A stretch of 64,000 nt of DNA from Paraspadella gotoi (GCA_051294375.1 CM119266.1:15147873-15211872), one strand, 5' to 3'; numbered from the stretch's first letter, positions 12,735 to 27,405 are shown. A program made the numbers and translations. The notes: generated by a model not told the origin, from the letters alone.

Positions 12735-15700
12735 GACGACGACCGCGGCGGGTTCCACCTCGGTCGTCACTCCGGTTTTGGATCGAGCCGTCGAGCGTCC
12801 AGCGGGGAAGACTGACGCTGCCGTGGCGCGACGCGTAGATTTTAGGAGTGGTGGGCCGATTCAACGAGGCTGGAGGTGTATCGGCGGTGCCGCGCGCGGA
12901 GGACGTCGTGAAGGGCTGCTGCATGGCGTGCGGAGCGTTGCCGACGCCGGCATTCCGGGCGCATGCGGGTCGCTGGGTGCAGGCGTGGCCCGGAGCGCTG
13001 GCGGCGGGTTGAAGATGGAAGCGGAGAGAGAGAAAGAGAGGGTCTTCCACTGGAGAAGTAAACGACGGTTTTTCTTTTCCTTTTCTCGGTTACTTTTTCC
13101 TACCTTATCCTGGTATTGGCTTTCTTAACCCTAATTATTGCGCCCGCATTGGTTCCAAACTCGAAACCTGTGTCTTGACTACATTTTGTGCTTTCCTACT
13201 ATTTTAGGAATCAAAAATTCTGATTGTAATGTTGACGAGCATATGATGTAAGCAGGGCCATGATGAGTGTACGAGATGTGTGATTGTAGTTCTATTAGTG
13301 ACGGATTATGGTTTACGTTTATACTGTTCTGGTGTCTTTCGTGATGAATGGGCAGGTGGATCAACGCTAGCAGAGACTCTCGAGTATCGTACCTGTGTGC
13401 ATGAAGAGGGCGACGGATATCTTGAAAACGCGCGACACTTTGAAGGCATAAAAAACAACACTAGTGATGTGTGTGTCTGAGTCCCGGTAAATTCAACCTT
13501 AATTTAACGCGAACCGATTGTTTCCTCATCCAACCTCAGCGAGCACATCTCGAACTCAACGTGAGTCGCTCCGAGTCGTCCGACGCTACAACCAGTGTTG
13601 GTCAAACGGCCTCAGCCGTAATTTCTACCAGCGTCTCCCTCGCGATACTCATATCTCCTCTTCTCCTGCCTTCATTCCTCCTTTCTATTAGTCTTTTTCT
13701 TCCTCTCTTCTCTTCTCTTCCTCCTCGCTTTTCTCCTTTTTCCAGATAAGCGACAAATTCTTTAAGTGATAATCGGAATTCGGCGCGAAAGGCGGTGGAA
13801 TAAAAAAAAGAGAATTCCGCCCGTGGAATCTTTACATGGACGACGGAAGAATGAGGGGAAAGGAGGGTGGAGGGAGGGAGGGAGGAGGAGGAGGAGGAAT
13901 GGAGGAAGGAGAGTGGGGGAAGAAAGGGAGAAAAAGTTGGAAAGGTAGGGAGAAAAAGAGAGGGAGTAATTTTAGGAAGGAAATAGAAAAAAGATAATAA
14001 AGAAGGATGAGTGAAAGAGAAGACAAAAAAAACTGTGAGAAGTAAAAGAAGAGATGAGATGATTAGAAAATTAAAAACAAAAAGTAATGGTGGGTAAAGT
14101 GAGGAAAACGAAGTAATGGCGAGTCAGTGCGCGGTTCGAAGACAACTTGAAAATCGAAATGGCCCGCAGTCGAGCTTAACTACGCTTTACTTTCCGCTAT
14201 TATTTTTTCGCTTTTCTGCATGGGAATGGGTGTTTCCTCTCCCCTGCGTTCTCTCGTCTCTCTTCGCTCTCAGGTCTCTTCTCGTCTACTTCTCGCTCTT
14301 TCTCTTCAGGCCGACCCACGGGGCGAACATACAGATCAATTAGACTTTTTTTTTTCGCTTCTGCATTTAACTTCTTTCGCAACTTTTTTTTCCCTCTCAG
14401 CCCCCTACCTCCCATCATCTTCCCTCGTTCCTCTTCCTCTTCCTTCCTTCCCAGCGAAATTCCCCTTTAATGATTAATGGTTTTTGCTCTTCACAGTTCA
14501 TTTGTAATGATGCCGAGGAATTCACAATTCCTCGCTCGTATATCAACGGAACTTTTGAGTAATTGCTGTCTCTTCTCCATCCGGGCTCGGCCAACAATGT
14601 AATTCCATCATGTCTCGCTCTTTTGCTCTCTCGTCTCTCTGCTCACTCTCTCTCTCTCTCATCTCTCTCTCTCTCTCGTCTCTCTCTCTCGTCTCTCTCT
14701 CTCTCGCCTTCTTATCTCTCGTCTCTTACTTTCTTCTGTTCTGCTGTCTCTCTCTTCTCTTATTCCGTTCTAATGCGCGCGTAGGAGTGGTGGTTTTTCA
14801 TCCTGCGTTGGAAGGTGCTACGATTTGTCATTCGGACTCGGTCGTGGTGTATGGTCGTTTTTCCATGGCGACGGGGGGAAGGAGGGGAGTAGGGTACGAA
14901 TGTGCGTAGCGCTTAGTCTATCTTGTCAGTTGTTGTCGAGCAGAAATAAAGAATTATTATGTTTTATATAGTTTTTCAATGTCTATTTTAATTTTTTTTT
15001 TCTAAAAATTTTGGTGTATTATTTTATTCATCTCCTAATTACCACCTAACTTTATGTAGAAGAGTCGAAACCACGAAAAACCGAAAGAAATTGGCAAAAT
15101 ATTGTTAAGTGTTTTTGGTCGCCTTTTTTTTTTCTAAGTAAAGAAACATGACAAACTTTTACAAGCGTCCCTGTTTTTTTCTGTGTCTTATGGGGGAAAG
15201 GCAAAAACTGGGAATAATGAAAAAACAGGGTACAAGCTGAAAAAAATTGAAGGACTTAGCGAATTTTGAGAAAAATGTCAAAGAGAGGGACACCAAAGAG
15301 GAGCCATGCAGAAAGGAAGTCGTAGAACGAGTTGGGCGAAAAAATTACGTTCAAATTGGGGACACTGGGAAGAATAAAAGAGGAAGGGAAAAAAAGAGAG
15401 GGACAAGGGTAGAGGGAAACAAGACTTGCGGTCCCGAAAAAGTATACGGGTCCCAGGAATTCGAAACAAGCAACGCGGGAAGTTGAAAGGGAAATGGCTG
15501 AGTGGACGGCGAAAAGAGACTGCGATCGAGGGGGGGGCGAGGATAGAGAGAAAAGAAGGAAGGGGGAGTGGGAGGAAATGAGGAGGGAGAAAGGGGTGCT
15601 AGAAAAGGGGCGAGGGGGGGGGGGCGAGAGAAAGGACCGCGATCCTCTGTTCAATTCAACTAACACGGCGACCTTTAAAAAAAATAACTTTTTGGGAGAG

Positions 15701-16659
15701 TGAAATTATGAGCCGAAATGACGGACCGTGAAATGAAAAAAAAAGGGGAGGAGGAGAAAAAAAAAAGGGGAGGGAGGAGAAAAAAAAAAGGAAATAAAAA
15801 GGGAAAAAAGGGAAAATAAAGTGAAAACTTTTAAGCAAATTATGTCTTTTGACTCATTAAATATAAGTACTAATTGATGACATTGAAAGGTTATTTTCAT
15901 TATGTAGTGTTTAATGAACATACATCAATATTTTATATGTAGTACCAATGAAATTTCATAAAGTTTGTTAGTTGTGTGATTTAGCTACATAATTATAAAG
16001 CAATTATCTATTCTTCCTTTAACAAAATGTGGCATAATGTGGATTAAGAACTTCAAATATTTTGTCCTGTAGATTAGTTAAAGAAAAGAATAGTGTTATA
16101 AAAAGCAGAAGGAAAAGTAAAGGTGTTAAAATAAGGAAGACGAAGAGAGAGAGATTGACTCAGCTGCGGGCCAAGGTTACCTCCGCGAGAGAGAGTTAAA
16201 CCGTTAGAGTCGCTCTCGTAATAACGCGTTAAAGGGGGACGATAAAGTAAAGTACGACTTTCTTTGGACCGACGGGTCGGCTCTCGCACAGCGCGGCAAC
16301 GGCTTTAATCTCTCTCTCTCTCTCTGGTCTCTCTCTTCGTCTCTCTCTCTCTCCTCCTCTCTGCTCCTCGTCTCTCTTCGTCTCTCTCTCTCTCCGCGCG
16401 CCGCTATTCCGCGAAAAGGGTCAAGCCGCACGGTCGTCGAATCGGCCACAAATTTGTCATCGTGAGATGGCGGGCGAATCTGTCCTTGTGATTTCCTCGA
16501 GCTTCCCAGCGTTTAATCTTTCCTACTTTTCACTCCCCAGCCTCCACTCAGCATCCCAGCAGAAATACTCTTTCAACACTCTTACGCCCTCCGCTTTGGT
16601 GGATCGATTCAAAAAACTAGACTTCTCATCGTCTTCGCCATCGGTCCTGATTTGTCCAC

Positions 16660-16660
<1 letters not shown>
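12735..16660. repeat. Palindrome A, left arm
   Basis: About 3.9 kb that reappears inverted at 17560-21441. Matching landmarks: ATAAGCGACAAATTCTTTAA at about 13745 against its complement at about 20583; CATCATGTCTCGCTCTTTTG near 14607 against 19712; GTGGCATAATGTGGATTA near 16029 against 18237. Differences are scattered small indels. Positions 13230-13430 do not align well to the partner arm. Contains no exon. Confidence 0.9.
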
Positions 16661-17560
<900 letters not shown>

Positions 17561-17796
17561 TCAGGACGATGGCGAAGACGATGAGAGTCTAGTTTTTTTG
17601 GAATCGAATCCACAAAGCGGAGGGCGAAGAGTGTTGAAAGAGTATTTCTGCTGGGATGCTGAGGGTGGAGCTGGGGAGTGAAAAGAGGAAAGATAACGCG
17701 GGGAAGCTCGAGGAAATCACAAGGACAGATTCGCGCCATCACGATGACAAATTTGTGGGATTCCGACCGACCGTGGGCTTGACCCTTTTTCGCGGA

Positions 17797-17960
17797 NNNN
17801 NNNNNNNNNNNNNNNNNNNNNNNNNNNNNNNNNNNNNNNNNNNNNNNNNNNNNNNNNNNNNNNNNNNNNNNNNNNNNNNNNNNNNNNNNNNNNNNNNNNN
17901 NNNNNNNNNNNNNNNNNNNNNNNNNNNNNNNNNNNNNNNNNNNNNNNNNNNNNNNNNNNN
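17797..17960. other. Assembly gap, 164 N
   Basis: Opposite the CT array of 16300-16393 in the other arm. Confidence 0.97.
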
Positions 17961-18428
17961 AGAGAGAGAGAGAGAGAGAGAGAGAGATTAAAGCGTGCGC
18001 GCGTGCGAGAGGCCGACGCCGTCGGTCCAAAGAAAGTCGTACTTTACTTTATCGTCCCTTTAACGCGTTATACCGAGAGCGATCTAACGGTTAATCTCTC
18101 TCGCGGAGGTAACCTTGCCCGAGCTGAGTAATCTCTCTCTCTCTTCTCCTTTATTTTAACACCTTTTACTTTTTCCTTCTGTTTTTATAACATATTTTTT
18201 CTTTATCTAATCTACAGGAAAAATATTTGAAGTTCTAATCCACATTATGCCACATTTGTTAAAGGAAGAAATAGATAATTGTTTATAATTATGGTAGCTA
18301 AATCAAACTAACAAACTTTATAAATTTCATTGGTATACATATAAAATATGATGTATGTTCATAAACTACATAATGAAAATAACTTTTCAATGTCATCAAT
18401 TAGTACTTATATTTAAATGGTCAAAAGA

Positions 18429-18809
18429 NNNNNNNNNNNNNNNNNNNNNNNNNNNNNNNNNNNNNNNNNNNNNNNNNNNNNNNNNNNNNNNNNNNNNNNN
18501 NNNNNNNNNNNNNNNNNNNNNNNNNNNNNNNNNNNNNNNNNNNNNNNNNNNNNNNNNNNNNNNNNNNNNNNNNNNNNNNNNNNNNNNNNNNNNNNNNNNN
18601 NNNNNNNNNNNNNNNNNNNNNNNNNNNNNNNNNNNNNNNNNNNNNNNNNNNNNNNNNNNNNNNNNNNNNNNNNNNNNNNNNNNNNNNNNNNNNNNNNNNN
18701 NNNNNNNNNNNNNNNNNNNNNNNNNNNNNNNNNNNNNNNNNNNNNNNNNNNNNNNNNNNNNNNNNNNNNNNNNNNNNNNNNNNNNNNNNNNNNNNNNNNN
18801 NNNNNNNNN
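18429..18809. other. Assembly gap, 381 N
   Basis: Opposite the purine-rich tract of about 15490-15840 in the other arm. Confidence 0.97.
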
Positions 18810-19530
18810 TCTCCTTTCGCCGTCACTCAGCCATTTCCCTTTCACTTCCCCGCGTTGCTGTTTCGATCCTGGGACCCGTTACTTTTTCGGGACCCAAGTT
18901 TGTTCCTCTCCCTTGTCCCTCTCTTTTTTCCCTTCTCTTTTATTCTTCCAGTGTCCCCAATTTGAACGTAATTTCGCCCAACTCGTTCTACGACTTCCTT
19001 TTTTTAGATGGTCCTCTTTGGTTGTCCCTCTTTTGACATTTTTCTTAAAATCGTATGTCCTTCAATTTTTTTCAGTTGTACCCTGTTTTTTCATTATTCC
19101 CAGTTTTGCCTTTCCCCCATAAGCACAGAAAAAAACAGGGACGCTTGTAAAGTTTGTCATGTTTCATTACTTAGAAAAAAAAAGGCAAAAACTTAAATAT
19201 TTTTGCAATCTTCGGTTTCGTGGTTTCGTACTCTTTACATAAAGTTAGGTGTAATTAGGAGATGAATAAAATAATACACCAAAATTTTTAGAAAAAAAAA
19301 ATTTAAAAATAGACATGAAAAACTATATAAAACATAATAATTCTTTATTTCTGCTTCGACAAAATGACAAGATAGACTAAGCGCTACGCACCATCGTACC
19401 CTACTCCCCTCCTTCCCCCCGTCGCCATGGAAACGACATAACACGACCGAGTCCGAATGACAAATCGTAGCACCCTTCCAACGAGGATGAAACCACCACT
19501 CCTACGCGCGTAGAACGGAAGAGAGAGAGA

Positions 19531-19692
19531 NNNNNNNNNNNNNNNNNNNNNNNNNNNNNNNNNNNNNNNNNNNNNNNNNNNNNNNNNNNNNNNNNNNNNN
19601 NNNNNNNNNNNNNNNNNNNNNNNNNNNNNNNNNNNNNNNNNNNNNNNNNNNNNNNNNNNNNNNNNNNNNNNNNNNNNNNNNNNNNNNNNNNN
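19531..19692. other. Assembly gap, 162 N
   Basis: GA repeats on both sides; opposite the CT array of about 14640-14765. Confidence 0.97.
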
Positions 19693-20058
19693 AGAGAGAG
19701 AGAGAGAGCAAAAGAGCGAGACATGATGGAATTACATTGTTGGCCGAGCCCGATGGAGAGAGAAGCAATTTCTCAAAAGTTCGTTGATATACGAGCGAGG
19801 AATTGTGAATTCCTCGGCATCATTACAAATGGAACTGTGAAGAGCAAAAACCATTAATCATTAAAGGGGAATTTCGCTGGGAGGAGGAAGAGGAAGAGGA
19901 AGAGGAAGATGATGGGAGGTAGGGTGGCTGAGAGGGAAAAAAAAGTTGGAAAGAGTTAATGGCAGCAAGCGAAAAAAAAAAAGTCTAATTGATTGTATGT
20001 TCGCCCGTGGTCGGCTGAAGAGAAGAGAGGAGGAGAGAGAGAGACGGAGAGAGAGAGA

Positions 20059-20103
<45 letters not shown>

Positions 20104-21441
20104 GAGAGAGAGGAGGGGGGGGAGAAAACACATTCCCAGCAGAAAAGGAAAAAAAAATATAGCGGAAAGTAAAGCGTAGTAAGCCTCGGACTTGCGGCCA
20201 TTTCGATTTCTCAGTTGTTCGAACCCGCGCACTGACTCGACTTACTTCGTTTTCCTCATTACCCACCATTACGTTTTTGTTTTTAATTTTCTAATCATCT
20301 CATCTCTTCTTTTACTTCTCACAGTTTTTTTGTCTTCTCTTTCACTCATCCTTTTTATTATCTTTTTCTTTTTCCTTCCTAAAATTACTCCCTCTCTTTT
20401 TCTCCCCTACCTTTCCAACTTTTCTCCCTTTTCTCCCCCACTCTCCTTCCTCCATTCCTCCTCCTCCTCCCTCCCTCCCTCCCTCCCACCCTCCTTTCCC
20501 CTCTTCTTCGTCGTCATGTAAGATTCCACGGGCGAATTCTCTTTTTTTTTATTCCACCGCCTTTCGCGCCGAATTCGATTATCACTTAAAGAATTTGTCG
20601 CTTATCTGGAAGGAGAAAGGAGGAGGAAGAGGAAGAGGAAGAAGAGGAAGAGAAAAATAGAAAGGAGGAAGAAGGAGGAGAAGAGGAGAATGAGTATCGG
20701 AGGGAGACGCTGTAGAAAATTACGCTGAGGCGTTGACCGGTTGTAGGTCGGGATGGGAGGACACGTGAGTTCGAGATGGCGCTGAGGTTGATGAGGAAAA
20801 GTCGGCGAAGGAGAAACAATCGGTTCGCGTTAAATTAAGTTGAATTTCCGGGCAGAAAATATATGTTGTTTTTTATGCCTCAAAGTGTCAAGACGTCGCC
20901 CGTTTAAAGGGTACGACGAGAGTCTTTGGATAATATTATAATATAATATAATCTATATAGATACAATACACATTGTATACATGTGTAATATGTGTAACAT
21001 TACAATCAGAATTTTGATCCTAAAATAGTAGGAAAGCACAAAATGTATCAAGACAAGGTTTCGAGTTGGAAAACCAATGGGGCGCAATAATTAGGGTAAG
21101 GAAAGCAATACCAGGATAAGGTAGGGAAAAAGTAACGAGAAAAGGAAAAAGAAAACCGTCGTTTTACTCTCCCGGTGGAAGACCGCTCTCTTTCTCTCTC
21201 TCCGCTCCATCTCACCCGCCGCAGCGCTCGGGCCTCACCAGCGCCGATGGCGGATGCGGCGTCGGCAACCTCCGACGCTGCAGCAGCCGCTTCCGACGTC
21301 GCGGCAGCGGCGCGCCGATAACTCCAGTCGTTGAGGCAATTACTCGCGGCAGCGTCGTTTTCCCCGTGGACGCTCGACGCTCGATCCAAAACCGGAAGTG
21401 GACGACGAGGTGGAACCCGCGCGGTCGTCGTCGTCGTCGTC

Positions 21442-21466
21442 NNNNNNNNNNNNNNNNNNNNNNNNN
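21442..21466. other. Assembly gap of exactly 25 N joining palindromes A and B
   Basis: The left side ends in (GTC)n of palindrome A; the right side starts at once inside an antisense copy of zfh2 exon 7. Two unrelated inverted structures are butted together here. Confidence 0.97.
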
Positions 21467-24084
21467 GTTTTGCAGCCGCAGTTGCTGTATTGATAAAACT
21501 TGGGTCCAAAGAGAGGGACGGGACCAGGAGCTGGGATTAACGTTGTTCGAGCCTTCTATGGTTTGGCATCATCATGAAGGCAAACATGTGTGTTGAATGG
21601 GCCCGAATCTGGTGGTATCAGCCATCTCCTATCAATGTTAATAACCGCAGCGGGTGGATGGTCGCGCGCCAAGACTTCGGGAGATCTGCATTCCGGAGGA
21701 AATTGAAAACCATGGAGGAATCTAGTACCAGGGTTGTTGTTGGAGCGGCGAAAAGTGGGAATGTGGCGCTCCGTTGACTGTTGGGACCGGATTAATCCGG
21801 GGGCGAGTCCGACCGTTGGGCGATTGGACAACAGGCTGGAGCTTTCCATCTGTCGTCAACGGTTGCAGGATTTGATTGAATCGATGCATCTTTCTTCGAA
21901 CGGAGATGTTGAGGCGTTGTATGGGACTCTTAGATTTCGTGCGGTGATTATTTTCAGAGATTCTCTTCCTTTGAGTTTCTTAATTGGTTGCATATGATTT
22001 GGATTGTGTATTGTTTGGTAGGTTTCGGATTTAAACTTATCTTCTAAAGATTCTCTGTATTACATTTGATACAATCTCGTACAATTTCATGTGGAATCCT
22101 GTTCTTTTGGATCTCCTCTTGGTGGGCTTGAGGACTCCAGATACTAGAAAAGGATTTCTTACATGTTATCAGCAGGACGTTTTACAAGTTCGAACTCTGA
22201 ATATTCATTTTCGTTGTTTTCATTCTCTTTCGTTTTCGCCATCAATGTTTCCATCAGGCGCCCAAAACTGGTTTTTTCACCAAGGTCCGTTGTCGCTAAA
22301 ATCGTATTCATCTTTCATATCATCATTCGAATTTGTCGTACATCGACGATCTGTTGTCATTCTGCCATCGATCTTTGATCACTTGTTTTTTTGGTATCGT
22401 TTCGTTTGTTACTGCATGACCAGTTTCAAAATCTCTAAGGCTTCTCCAAAATGTGTCGGTGCATTCGGAGAGACTGTCGAGGTAGGATATTTTGAAGAAA
22501 GAGAAACGGATGTGGGGGCGGTGTGTTGGGGTGGAGGCAGTCGGCGTGCTGGTGATTGAGAGGATTAGAGGTAGCAGAAACAAGTTGTAGTAGTAGAAAG
22601 TAGTTGAAATTTTGACCGTTGTTGAAGTTCTGGACTGTGACTGCTGCGTGGAGAGTAATGTATGCGTCTTCAGAAGGTACAGTGGAAGCAGAAGAAGCTA
22701 CAGCTAAGCAGAAGCGAAGAAGTAGAAGGTTTGTAAGAAGATGCCAAGCTTTACTGTAGGATGGGGGAGCAAGAATATGTGGGTGGGACAGAGATTGTGA
22801 CGGAGGAGAGACCAGAGTTGCTCTGGCTCATTTCCGACAAACAAGCATGATTGTTGATGTTGGATCAGAATCTCCTGATTAGAAAAAATTCCTCCACACT
22901 GTTGACAAGAGAAAACAGATCTTGGGTTACGAGAGCAGTGGATGATGTAGGGGCTCCAAGATAACCTGTATTAGGCTGACCACCCGCTGCTGAATTAATT
23001 TGGGGATTTAGGACCGCCAGAAATTGAACTGGCCCGACGAAAGAGCTGCGTGGGAACTGGATCCCTGCTGCCTGCTTTTGGTGCAGCATCTCGTTTAAAA
23101 ATCTTTTTGGTGCTGCATCACTTTGTCAGGGCTGTTCGATCAAAAGGCTGATTAAAGGATCGACCTGTCCGTTCAAGTGCCAATTCTTGCAGCTTAGAGG
23201 CACACGTGTTTGATGCAAGACCGACCGCATGTGAATGTCAAGGGTGGATCCTTGTGAATAAGCGACCTTGCAGATGTTGCACTTGTAGGGCTTTTTATTC
23301 GGGTTCCATGCCGTTGTGACCCGAATTTCCATGATAGGCAGATCCGGGCGACGTGCCGAATAGCTCGAGACATGGCTCGAGGCGTTCGCGGAATCACATT
23401 CATCCCCTGCTCAGCACTGGTTTCAACTTATGAAGATGTGAAACGGAATTCGTAGTGCACCAGGAGAATGTTCTTCTGGGTGAAACTCTCCTTGCAGACT
23501 TCGCACTTGAAGGGCCGGTTGGGATCCAAGTATTTCTCCATTGGGTAACTCATCTTGTCGCCCTTTCGGTGCAGCAGAGTCTTGTTGTGGGCCGACAGAT
23601 AGGTCTGCTTGGTGTAGGCCACTTTGCATCGGTGGCACTTGAAACGCCGGCCGGGATCGTTGTAGCCGTCCTCGGCCACCGATTGGCTGTTGATGTAGTC
23701 CTCAAAGGCCCGCTGTCTTTTGTCAGAGGTTCACTTTCTCATCTTCATCAGTTTCGCGGCGGCAGGGTCTCTGCCTTCGTCTTCGCTTTGACTCGACAAG
23801 TCGACGGAGAGATCGTCCTCGCCAACGGCGCCGTCGTCGACGACGCCGCCGCCAACGCCGCTGCCGACGCCGCCTGGATATCTCGGCGTTAAATCGGAGA
23901 AGTACTCTTGCATCAGTCGGCTCCGACGAGGAGTTGGGAAGGGAGGCTCGCCTGAAGCCTTTTCCAACTCCCGGGAAGAAAGTTCCGGATGGCCCGGTGA
24001 GCAGGTGCTTCTTCAGGGCATCGACGGAACGGAAGGATCGACCGCAGACCGTTGCATTTGGTGGCCGGCGCGGATCATGTGATA
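21467..24084 (-). pseudogene. Antisense degraded copy of zfh2 exon 7 (5' part)
   Basis: The reverse complement matches 32912 to about 35480 but has many one-base insertions and deletions. One base is lost near 23718 in the copy of AAAGAGCAGCGGGCC and one is gained near 23451 in the copy of CACTACAATTCC, so finger fragments such as [19 protein letters not shown] sit in changing frames. It ends at an acceptor equivalent at 24085. It is best explained as an assembly duplicate with uncorrected read errors, not an independent gene or evolved pseudogene: intron flanks are equally conserved and all exons keep order and spacing. Confidence 0.85.
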
Positions 24085-24290
24085 CTGTCGATCGAAAAAA
24101 CGCAGTTTTACTTTAAATTATACGTATTGAAAACAAAAAAAATTATGGTTTTTCTGTATTTTTAAAGTATAAATAAAATACCTTGATCAAATATTGGTTT
24201 AATATAATATTTTGGTTATTATTCAGTTGTAATAAATAAACGTTTCAATTCACGAGATAAAACTTTAAAAATCATTCTGGAGGGACAGAC

Positions 24291-24485
24291 CTGCGAATGA
24301 AGCTGAAGCTTCCCCAGCGTCTTGAAGGCCAGGCTGCACTGGTTTGCAAATCGGTACTTATAGACATGTTCGCTCCGAGACAGAGACCTGCTGTCTCTTG
24401 GTGTGAATTCCGCGAAAGTGAATCTGCAGACTTTTGCGCGGATTTGAAGTACTGATTGCAACCCTTTCTTCCAGCAGAGATATCC
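24291..24485 (-). pseudogene. Antisense degraded copy of zfh2 exon 6
   Basis: Reverse complement of 32509-32696 with small indels: [27 protein letters not shown] is a frameshifted version of the finger pair. Introns on both sides are also copied. Likely assembly artefact. Confidence 0.85.
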
Positions 24486-24606
24486 TAAAAAATTCATCAA
24501 ATAAATAAAAGGCATAAAATTTAAAGATTTAATTCAATTAATTTGGTTAAATTTCATTTTCGAAAAAAATCGTCATCGGTGAAAGGAAGATACTTCAGAA
24601 ACTCAC

Positions 24607-24762
24607 CCGGCCCCCTGGGGTATCCTTGAGTTCCAAGTGACCCAGATCGTTCTGGTGCTGGTAAGGTCGTCCAAGTTGTTGAACTTGACGAACTGCAGAC
24701 CGGACAGTGCAAGTTCCTCCACGCCAGTGGCTGAGACTCGGAACACTTGTCATCGTTCAGAC
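24607..24762 (-). pseudogene. Antisense degraded copy of zfh2 exon 5
   Basis: Reverse complement of 32233-32388 with base changes, including the loss of a C in the CCCAGG region. It keeps its splice site positions (actcac at the donor side). Likely assembly artefact. Confidence 0.85.
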
Positions 24763-24876
24763 CTGGAGGAAGAGAGGGAGTTCAATAATTAAAAATCATC
24801 ATCTTATCATCATCATATTATCATCAATCATCGTCGTCGTCGTCGTTCTCGTCATCGTCCTCGCTATCACATTCAC

Positions 24877-24991
24877 CGTTCGATCCTTTCCGTTGTCTTT
24901 GTCGGGTGAAAGTGAAGGCTGCGGTTCCGATACGTTGATCCCGTGAACTTTCCTCGTCGCCGCCGGGGCAGAGCAGCGCCAGGGTGTTTGC
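24877..24991 (-). pseudogene. Antisense degraded copy of zfh2 exon 4
   Basis: Reverse complement of 32004-32118 with small differences; flanked by copies of the same introns. Likely assembly artefact. Confidence 0.85.
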
Positions 24992-25143
24992 CTGCAGGGA
25001 GGCAGGGAGCGGGAAAAGCGAAAGCGAGTTGAGGAATAAATTGCAATCAAAAACGAGTAGTTATGAGTTAATCAATGATTTACTGACAAGAGTTTCTTTT
25101 AATCAAAAACATTCATCAGTTAAATTTATCAATGTTCATTCAC

Positions 25144-25225
25144 CTGTTCTCGACAGAAGCAGGAGCCGTTGACACCCTCTTTTCTTCACGTGGTGAGTGT
25201 CGACCAAATGATCTTCGAGCGACGT
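25144..25225 (-). pseudogene. Antisense degraded copy of zfh2 exon 3
   Basis: Reverse complement of 31766-31849. The TSLEDHLVDTHHVKK part is legible, then indels break the frame before the LLLLVEEQ end. Likely assembly artefact. Confidence 0.85.
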
Positions 25226-25616
25226 CTGTTGGATTTTTGGGGTAAAGGCTAGAATAGAAAAAAAATTAACCAAAAGAACATCGCACGGTTAATCTTTTTC
25301 GTTTTTATTACTTTAATACGTAAGATTTTGTAGCTAAATCTATTGCGGCACCGCCATCTTCGAGCCGAGCAACAAAATTAAAGAAAAAAAGTCCTTTGAC
25401 AATTGAGCCGAATCAAGCTTTTTGTTCGTTTATATCTAAACAAACCACATTTTGGTCGTTTAGCGCCGGCGTGAACGAAAAAAAAAGTATTGGAAGAATA
25501 AAAAAGAAAAGGCAGATAAGACGGGAAGAGGTCATTAGCTTCTTTTCTTTAGCTTCTTTAACTTCCTTCGTTTCGATGCCAAAAATTGCCGGATAGGACA
25601 ATAGAGAGAGAAAAAA

Positions 25617-25652
<36 letters not shown>

Positions 25653-27172
25653 CTAGATTGGAAGGAAAAGCGAGGTAGAGAGTTAGGGAGCGGCGGGAGA
25701 GCGCGGAAAGATGAGGAAGGGGAAATAAGAAAGAAAAAAGAGCAAAGAGGCTCCCTGATGGGGATTCCGTCTTTTCCTCATCTCTTTCCCACTTGTAATA
25801 TTACTTCTGTCATTTCGTGTTTCTAATTTCGGTTGATTCCCTTCTCGTCGGTCGTCGTCGTCGCGGTCGTCGTTTCCCCCCTTTTCTTTCGCTTCGCTTA
25901 TTTTCCACCCCCCTCTTTTTTCCCGCGCGATATTTTTAGTCGGATGAGATCTTTTTTGTAGTATTCTGATTTACAATCGCTGGACGAGATTTCAGCGATC
26001 TGTCTTCGATTAAAAAGTCCTTTTGAGAGGAAAATAAAAAAAGAACAATCGATTCAAATAAAAAGACAACAAAGAAAAGACAAAACGACAACGAAAACAC
26101 AACAGAGAAAAAAAAAAGGAACTCAATTCAATTATCGTCGTTTGAGGCAAAAATTAAGCCCTCGTAAACCTCGCACAAAAAAAAAGGCAGAACAAAACCA
26201 GTGAACAAAAGGACACACGAAAAAAAAAAAAAAAAAACACACGAGGAGATTGATGAAGAGAGAGGGGGGATGGAGGGAGAGGGGGTGAGGGAGAGAGAGG
26301 ATATGCAGGAAGAGGAAAAGATGGGCGGAAAAGAGAGAAAGAAAAGCGCACGGACACGATCTATTGTTTGTCCCGGACAAAGAGACAAGAAATGAAAGCC
26401 AAGGCCGAAAAGAAGTTTTTTCTTTTTTTTTCGTTCGGAAATTCGCCGCTCAATTTTTGAGGTCAAGTTCCGAGAAGAAAGAAAGAAAGAAAAGAAAATC
26501 GTTTTCTCTCTTCTTTTCCTCCACGTTTTCCTCCTTTCCAATCCTTTCCTTCCTTTCCTCCTTTCGGCTACTCTCTCTCTCCCCGTCATCCAATTCTCTT
26601 TTTCTTAATCGAGGATAAGCGAAAGACGGTTGGAGTTGAAGGAAACGGTGGGGTGGCGAGTTGAAGCGGAAGGGGTGTTTGGTGAAAGCGGAAGTTGCGG
26701 TTGGCACTATTGAGTAAGTAGCCGGGGAATGACACACTCACGCATCTGGAGTGAAGTTCGTGCATAAAACAGGATGAATGAAACGTGTAGATGCTGTGAT
26801 TGAATGAGTAGCGAATAGAAATAAATATTTGGAATTAGACGGTAAACGCGATGAATTCCGCCAGGCGGGAGCGAAATGTCCGTCTAGCAAAAGCGAAAAG
26901 TGCGTCGACCGAAAGCGAAAAGAGCGTCTGGCGCGAGTCGCGGCGCGAAAACGCTGGCGAAAAACGGTTCCTTCGGGCGCCGAGGGGGGAGAGACGGCGG
27001 GGCTCGCGGCGGAAACAGTCCTAACTGTCGCCCCTGGGGCAGTTTTCCTCTTAATTATGGGGAAACGGCAGAATGGAAGTGTCACATGTACTTTAGTCAT
27101 GATTACCGGGAAATGCTTTGGCAGTTAGGTTCTCTGAGGTTGGATGATGACTGAAGGTGCATGAGAATCGAC

Positions 27173-27175
<3 letters not shown>

Positions 27176-27261
<86 letters not shown>
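27176..27261. repeat. (GA)n microsatellite, 86 bp
   Basis: Perfect GA array; its inverted partner is the CT array at 29741-29834. Confidence 0.97.
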
Positions 27262-27266
<5 letters not shown>

Positions 27267-27368
27267 GAAAACTGCGTGTCACCAACGAGATCCGACGTTG
27301 GCGTCGAATTCACATTTTCTCGCGTAAAAGAACATAAACGTCGAACCCGCTGATGGTTTTTTCGCGCC

Positions 27369-27405
27369 GACGCCGCCGACGCCGCCGACGCCGCCGACGC
27401 CGCCC
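27369..27405. repeat. 9-bp minisatellite CGACGCCGC
   Basis: Four tandem units; the inverted partner copy is at 29594-29633. Confidence 0.9.

Noticed and set aside
21048-21509. Ala-rich minus-strand open frame
   Set aside because: It crosses the 25-N junction of two palindromes, and the mirrored arm (12760-13060) reads differently; GC-rich repeat sequence.
21556-25050. A minus-strand zinc-finger gene
   Set aside because: It is the inverted, frameshifted duplicate of exons 3-7 with introns equally conserved; most likely assembly error.
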